Assembly (NCBI RefSeq): GCF_048544455.1 | Contig: NC_133534.1 | Location: 39,680,217 to 39,744,216, forward strand | DNA: 64,000 bases | Reading direction: 5' to 3' | Origin: Silene latifolia | Lineage: Eukaryota; Streptophyta; Magnoliopsida; Caryophyllales; Caryophyllaceae | Part shown: piece after piece, positions 58,144 to 64,000 of the stretch | How positions within the stretch are numbered: the first letter of the stretch is position 1 | Layout: every line of letters begins with the position of its first letter | Position numbers and translations under genes: made by a program | The notes under the pieces: generated by a model | The model's database searches: none | Seen by the model: only the letters and a program-made list of their open reading frames with translations | Told to the model about the DNA's origin: nothing

Positions 58144-59407
58144 CACAATGCAGCTGAATATGTAAGGGAACCATTATGCCAAAATCTTGTAATAGAGCAT
58201 GTACCCAGACAACCTCTGAAGTAGTATAAGACATAGCTCTATACTCTGATTCGGCTGAACTTTTTGAGACAGTTTTTTGCTTTTTTGTTTTCCATGAGAT
58301 GAGAGAATTACCAAGTAATATACAATGTCCTGTCAAGGACCTACAACTAAATGTACATGAGCTCCAATCTGCATCACTGTAAGCCTGGAGATGCAGACTG
58401 TTGTCAGAAGGATAGAAAAGAGCTGCTTCAGGTGTTCCCTTAAGATAACGGACTACATGTAATGCAGCCTGAAAATGAGTATCTCTGGGAACACTCAGAA
58501 ATTGGCTTAGGTGCTGTACTGCATAAGAAAGATCAGGCCTGGTGAGATTTAGATACAACAATCTACCCACCAGTCTTCTGTAAACTTCTGGATCAGGCAG
58601 AGGAATACCAGCATCAGTCGATAAATGCAGTCCCTTGGGCAAGGGAAAAATAGCTGGTTTAGCATCTTCTAAGCCAGTGTCTTTCAGAATGTCAAGGACA
58701 TATTTTCGTTGATTGATCAAAATTCCTTCCTTAGATTGTAACACTTCCAACCCCAAAAAATATCTGATGAGCCCTAGATCTTTAATGGTAAAGGCAGTAT
58801 CCAAGGCTTCTTTGATCTTAGAAATGAAATCAGTATCATTCCCAGTGATCAGCAAATCATCTACATATACCAAGATGATGGTATACAAACTTGCTGTAAA
58901 TCTTACAAATAAAGAATAGTCACACTTGGACTGAACAAAACCATGAGATAAAAGCAACTTGGTGAGCTCCAAGTTCCATTGTCTTGAAGCCTGCTTCAAT
59001 CCATACAAAAACCTCTTTAACTTGCATACTTGACCAGGAAGAGCCTTGCCATATCCTTCAGGGGGCACCATATAAACTAATTCATCTAGGAACCCATGAA
59101 GGAAGGCATTATTTATGTCTAACTGATGGATGGACCAACTCCTAGTTGCAGCAACTGTCAATAATATTCTGACTGTCACAAACTTGGCCACAGGGGAGAA
59201 AGTATGCTTGTAGTCCTTTTCTTCCACCTGGCTAAAACCTTTAGCAACTAGTCTGGCCTTATGCCTCTCAATGGAGCCATCAGGGTGGAACTTGACTTTA
59301 TAAACCCACTTGGAGCCTATGACTTTGCAGCCTGGTGGGAGAGAAACCAAATCCCAGGTGCCATTAACTTCAAGAGCATGAAGTTCTTCTCCAAAGCAGC
59401 TACCCAA
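58144..59407 (-). pseudogene. Copia reverse transcriptase and RNase H, main part
   Basis: RT motifs WVYKVKFHPDGSIERHKARL, QLDINNAFLHGFLDELVYM and LVYVDDLLITGND (YVDD catalytic site) are intact, followed by the RNase H residues AYSDADWSSC and SKSSAESEYRAM. The open frame runs 422 codons and then meets the inserted element at 58143; its last residues LHIQLHC join to the piece at 50952. In the upstream direction the frame shifts relative to the integrase ORF near 59385. RT copies the element RNA to DNA in the particle. Confidence 0.93.
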
Positions 59408-61289
59408 TTAGGATCAGACTGAGCTTGGGAGTATGTAGATGGTTCAAAAGTATGTAAAACAGCATTGACAGAAGCAGTCAAATGTGGAGGATGTGTATTT
59501 GTGTTAAACACTGAAAAAGTATTAGAAGCTGGTAATATTGACTGAATAGAAGATGGAATTTGGAAGTTTTGAAGGGTACTTGATAAATGTCTCTTTCTGG
59601 TAGACTGTCTTATAACAGGTGGTGGGATAACAAGACTGGCAACAGGAGTAATAACAGATGATGAAGGTGAGATAGTAGAATTATTATCTGGATTGATGAT
59701 AGTTGTATCCAAAAAATCAGAAGAGGGTGTATTATTAGAACTGGGCAAAACAATAGACTGAATCACATCATCTGATTCCAAAATGGGAATACTAGAAGAA
59801 GGAAAAGTATGAGATGGAGGTGATGAACTAGGAACACTGGTTAAAACTTTGGCATAAGGCAAAAAATCTTCTTGAAATATGACATCTCTACTCACAAAAA
59901 CTTTGTGAGTCTCTAAATCATACAATTTGTATGCTTTTTGTCCAAAAGGATAGCCTATAAATATACACTTTCTCCCTTTTGGACCAAACTTATCTTTAGG
60001 CTGAGTATGAATGGGAGCAAAACATTGACACCCAAATACCCTCAATTCATCAAATGTAGGTGATTTTCCCAACAACACTTCAGTAGGACTCTTCCAATCC
60101 AATACAGGTGTGGGTAGTTTATTGATAATACAGGTAGCAGTCAGGATGCTGTTACCCCAGAACTTCTTAGGCAGCTTAGCATGTAATAACATGGCCTTTG
60201 CTGTTTCCACCAAATGCCTATATTTCCTTTCTACCCGGCTATTTTGTTGGGGGACACCTGGAACACTTTTCTGATGCACAATGCCTTTCTTTTGCAAAAG
60301 ACCTAAACATGTATCCTGAATAACTTCTGTACCATTGTCACTCCTTAAAATCTTAACAGATGTGTTGTATATATTTTCTACTTGAGCAAAGAAACTCTCT
60401 AGGGTGGAACACACTTGGGTCTTAGTCTTGATTAAGAAGGTCCAAGTAACCCTAGAGTTATCATCAACAATGGTAAGAAAATAAGATGCACCAGTCAAGG
60501 TAGAAGTCTTGTAAGGACCCCATAAATCAACATGAATCAAATCAAAAGCATGTAAAGCTCTATTAGTACTCCTCTGGAAAGGAAATCTATGTATCTTTGC
60601 CTGAAAACAGGCTTCACAATCAAAAGATTTCAGACTTTTACAATTGATTACATCAATATGCTGCATTTTAGACAAAGAAGCATGACCCAATCTAGCATGC
60701 AGCTGATCAATATTAGCATGAGCCTTACATCTAGTAGTAGCAGAACAATTACAACATTGTAATGTTTCAACAGGAAACAAATTATTTGTATTTATAGAAG
60801 AACAATTAGTAGAACACTTTTGCAGATGAGAGCACTTTAACTTGTATAAGCCGCTTTCTTGAATGCCAATTGCAACAGGACAATTAGAAGCAGGGTCCTG
60901 AGTAATGCAATTGTCAACAGAAAAATTAATCAGTAAATTGGTTGTGGACAACAATTTACCAACAGATAAGAGATTGTGCTTGAAGACTGGCACAAATAAT
61001 GCATTGTGCAAGACTAAACCAGATTTGATATATATATATCACCTCCACGAGTGACTAATTGAGTGTAACCATCAGGCAATCCTATCAATATAGGGCTAGG
61101 TAATGGCTTTAAATCAGTATACAAATGCTTATTTGCAGTCATGTGATCTGATGCACCAGAGTCTATGATCCAATCATTGCTAACAGTATGACTTTGAACA
61201 TTAGAGGCCAAAGTTATACCTGCAAAGTTGACTGAGGCATCAGAATTATCCAGAGGAGTATCCTGCTTAGCTTGATGAATTTGCATCAT
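59317..61289 (-). pseudogene. Copia protease and integrase
   Basis: Protease motif SNDWIIDSGASDHMTAN is near 61180. A frameshift at the TATATATATA run near 61025 separates it from the 564-codon ORF that starts MHNALFVPVFKHNLLSVGK. Integrase parts are HARLGHASLSKMQHID and CEACFQAKIHRFPF (GAG-pre-integrase zinc region), DLIHVDLWGPYKTS, IVDDNSRVTWTF and PQQNSRVERKYRH (D, D, E core). A Ser/Pro-rich linker follows before RT. Confidence 0.92.
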
Positions 61290-61292
61290 GTG

Positions 61293-62431
61293 CTAATAGA
61301 GAGCATTCAGCAGTGCAGGATCAAACTGAACTGCAGGAGCTGCAGGAGCAGAAAATTCAGAAGTAGAGAAAGCCTGATGCTGAGTAGAAGTGGATGCTTT
61401 TGCCTGATTTGCTGCAGGAAAAGGATGAGCAGCCTGTGATTGGAACTGATAACCAGAAAATTGTCCTTCTACAGGTTTAGAATTCACATTGCTAGAGAAC
61501 TTAGTAGCTGCTCCAGCCAAAAACTTTTCTCGGAGTTCAGGATGCTTGATGAAACAACTATCAATCACATGTCCCTTCTTATTACAATGAGGACACCACC
61601 TGTCATCTGTCTTAGGCTTTTTAGTATTATCACCTCTTTTCCAGACATTCCAGAGCTGCTGTTTGCCAGCAAATTTTGATGCATTTAGAGCACTCACATC
61701 TTGTGATGGTGCACTTCCATTGGAAATCATTTTCTGACTTTCTATTTGTTGAACAATAGAATAAGTCTTATTGATAGGAGGAATAGGATCCATAGCAAGG
61801 ATGTTTGACCTTAATGAGTCATAAACATCACTCAGTCCCATGAGGAAGGTGAGAACCTTCTCTTTGATTGAAGCATCCAGGATCTTTTTCTGCAAATTAC
61901 AGGAGCATTTATCCATGGCGCCACACGTACACTGAGGAATCTCTTCAGCTCTTCAATATCATCCCAGTGCCTTTTAAGCTTGTTGAAGTATTCAACAACT
62001 GGAGCATCTTCTTGAGCAATATTCTTCAGATCTTTCTTCAATTGATAGAGAAGCGGTGCATTTGATTGTCCATATCTTTCACACACATCAGTCCACAACA
62101 ATTTTTCAGTCTTACAAGACATATATCCTTCTTTGATTGTAGGAATCATTGAATTTGTCAACCAGCAACGAACCATAACATCAGCACGTAACCAACTCTG
62201 ATACTTAGGTGAAGTAACAGGAGGCATAGCAACGGTTCCAGTAAGAAAACCTTGCTTATTCTTCATCCCTAACGCCATGAAAATGCTGTGACTCCAGGAC
62301 ATGAAATTTTTACCAGAGAAGGGCGTATTGACAAGAAGCATTCCAGCATAATCAGAGTTGGAAACAAAGGTAGGATCATCATACGGATTGCTATATGAAG
62401 CATCGGCAGTAGTATTGATTGTTTCAGTCAT
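61293..62431 (-). pseudogene. Copia gag
   Basis: I start at MTETINTTADASY (62431). The N-terminal copia gag domain shows YAGMLLVNTPFSGKNFMSWS, IFMALGMKNKQGFLTGT and YFNKLKRHWDDIEEL. A frameshift near 61915 moves to the frame with ASIKEKVLTFLMGLSDVYDS and the zinc knuckle WCPHCNKKGHVIDSC (CX2CX4HX4C). A TAG at 61293 then interrupts before protease. Confidence 0.92.
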
Positions 62432-62626
62432 TTTGATCAGAATTTGATGTAATTTTGATAAAATTTGATGAAATTGTAGAAGAATCAAAGAAATGATTTG
62501 AAGAAAGAAGATTCTAACAAATCAAGTGAAATATGACGAAAAATCGAGAAAACTGAAGAAGAATACGAAAAAAAACGTAATCAGAGTGAATGCGGAAGAA
62601 AAGATATGCAGAGACATGCTATTCCT

Positions 62627-62638
62627 GCTCTGATACCA
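62627..62638 (-). other. Copia primer binding site
   Basis: TGGTATCAGAGC on the minus strand abutting the LTR; initiator tRNA-Met type. Confidence 0.92.
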
Positions 62639-63030
62639 TGTGAAACTGAGGTGAGACACAAACGAAGCTCACTGCCATGGCTTCACAAGCCGCCATTGAT
62701 GAACACTCAAAAGCTTAATGAAACAAAGAGAGAATTGATTGTAATGAAATGTAGAAGATGTAAATTAAAGTAAGAGTATTATTGAATAAATTAATGAATT
62801 CTGTACAGGAGTATTGCTTATATAGTAGCAATAATAAAATATCTACATCAGTCAACTATACATTTGTAGTCAAAGTTTGTTATGGAGTTTGTTACAATTA
62901 GTTACAAGCTCTAACAGAATGAGGAACCATCTGGAAGTCTCTAGATACCAGCTGGTCAGAAGTGCGGATGATAGCGTCAGACAAAGAACATCTTCAGTGG
63001 CTGGCATCAGCAATATAACCTTGATTCACA
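62639..63030 (-). repeat. Copia 5' LTR
   Basis: TGTGAAACTGAGG to TTGATTCACA; 392 bp, same length as the partner and different at only a handful of bases. Confidence 0.95.
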
Positions 63031-63035
63031 TAAAG

Positions 63036-64000
63036 AGACTCCTACCATCATCTAATCATATCATCTTGTTTAGCAATAATTTCAAAACTTGTTTTGTTAA
63101 GAGAACTTGGTATTTTAGGAGGAAAGTTGTAATCTTTTGGCATTGGATGTTAATCTTTCCACATATCTTGGGTTTTTCTAAGGATATGGAAGGCTAATCC
63201 TTCTTTGCTTGGTGCAATTCATCCAAAGTCTCCAACTTTGGTATTGTAAGACTCTTTTAATCTCTTCTTATTTATCTATTGATCTTTCCTTCTGCTTAAT
63301 TCTTATATGGAGTAGATGAATGTTAGAATTGATCACTCTTGCATCTTATTTACCCAACTATTGCAAATTCTAGAGAAATGGTTTAATCTATCTAGGATTA
63401 TTTGGAGCAAGCTTGTTGTATGTTGATTTGGTTTAAAGGATTCATGCAATAAGTAGGAAATTTCATGTCTTTTCTCATTTGTATGGTTTAATCTTGTGAG
63501 AATTGATCCTACCTTCTTATCTTGGCACAACTCTTAATGCTCATGTTTGATTTGCACTCATTGTTTAATGAATTGTTGATTAAACTTGAAGGACATACAT
63601 GGATGGTTTAATTTGTGTATGTTAACATCTTGATTTGAAAATATTGGGTGGATAATAAGAGAAGAGTTATAAAAGAGTGCTTTACTATTGTTGGTTACTA
63701 AGGAAGGATTGTACTAAGTCCTCTTTAATATTGAATGTTCTTGCTCACCAAGTATTTGGTATATTGCTTGTTAGACAAAGATTGCAATTTTACTTTGTTT
63801 CATGTTACCAATCAACTCAACCCCCCTTATCTATGTTTATCGATTGTTTGTCATTGTTGATAACCATTGTTTATTCATAAACTTGTCATTAGTATTCAAT
63901 AGTTTACAATTCAAGTATTTAGCTTAAAAGTCCTTCTCTTGGGATCGACCCTTACTTGCACTATATTGCTTTATCAATTAGAGTAATTTAGAGTATAGTT
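63036..64000 (+). mobile_element. Older LTR-like sequence, right part
   Basis: Joins to 49770-50302 across the copia insertion. It holds GGTGCAATTCATCCAAAGTC and CTTGGGATCGACCCTTACTTGC, phrases usual near the ends of plant LTRs. No gene is seen. The element continues beyond the window. Confidence 0.45.

Larger units (their letters stand above)
50303..63030 (-). mobile_element. Ty1/copia retrotransposon split by a chromovirus-like element
   Basis: 392 bp LTRs at 50303-50694 and 62639-63030, nearly identical, with TAAAG duplicated at 50298-50302 and 63031-63035. The PBS TGGTATCAGAGC abuts the right LTR and a polypurine tract (TTGAGGGGGGGGGG) abuts the left one, so it reads on the minus strand. 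Gag, protease, integrase, RT and RNase H follow in copia order. RNase H is cut by the 7.2 kb insertion 50953-58143. At least three frameshifts and a stop break gag-pol, although the LTRs look young. Confidence 0.95.

Overview
This window looks like intergenic DNA from a large, repeat-rich eudicot plant genome. It is AT-rich, holds plant-type LTR retrotransposons, PIF/Harbinger, Helitron, MULE and MITE elements, and contains no intact host gene. The style of the retroelements (Ogre/Tat-like with 3.2 kb LTRs, Athila-like, chromovirus-like) would suit Caryophyllales, perhaps Caryophyllaceae, but that assignment is recollection and not proven by the sequence.

Layout, left to right. 1-1840 is the end of an LTR inserted in a transposase gene. 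From 1841 to 35153 lie three PIF/Harbinger (Pong-like) elements head to tail, A (to 16671), B (16675-20485) and C (20489-35153), separated only by the trinucleotide TTA, with a further TTA after C. Copy A is split by an 11.8 kb Ogre/Tat-like gag-only retroelement (4238-16014, TSD GGTGG) and by a tRNA-derived SINE (16161-16352). Copy C is split by a 10.8 kb Athila-like element (20660-31505, TSD CCCAC) that keeps gag and protease but has no reverse transcriptase or integrase.

35154-49130 is a field of small elements: MITEs, Stowaway-like remnants, a Helitron 3' end, a TRIM (39359-40292, TSD TAAAG), a fold-back MITE carrying a solo LTR (40555-42040, TSD TCTAT), a 4.8 kb non-autonomous Helitron (42125-46935) with exons of a host gene resembling the 25 kDa subunit of pre-mRNA cleavage factor Im, a Tourist-like MITE (47022-47318), a LINE-like tail, and a MULE-like element with terminal hairpins (48254-49118). 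50303-63030 is a Ty1/copia element (TSD TAAAG) whose RNase H region is split by a 7.2 kb chromovirus-like element without pol (50953-58143, TSD CACAA). The copia element itself sits in an older LTR-like sequence running to the window end.

The most unusual signal is not a gene. Several unrelated LTR elements carry clusters of short perfect or near-perfect palindromes, each family with its own motif (ACTCGATCGAGT; GTCGATCGAC; TACTCGRCCGAGTA; ACGCAGCCTGCGT). The palindromes are spaced about 19-21 bp and 50-53 bp apart (or alternating 21/30), close to whole DNA helical turns. Flanking bases vary in a compensating way, the pattern runs through LTR, spacer and gag coding sequence, and related LTR backbones carry different motifs. 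This looks like a modular, phased palindrome array whose function is unknown.
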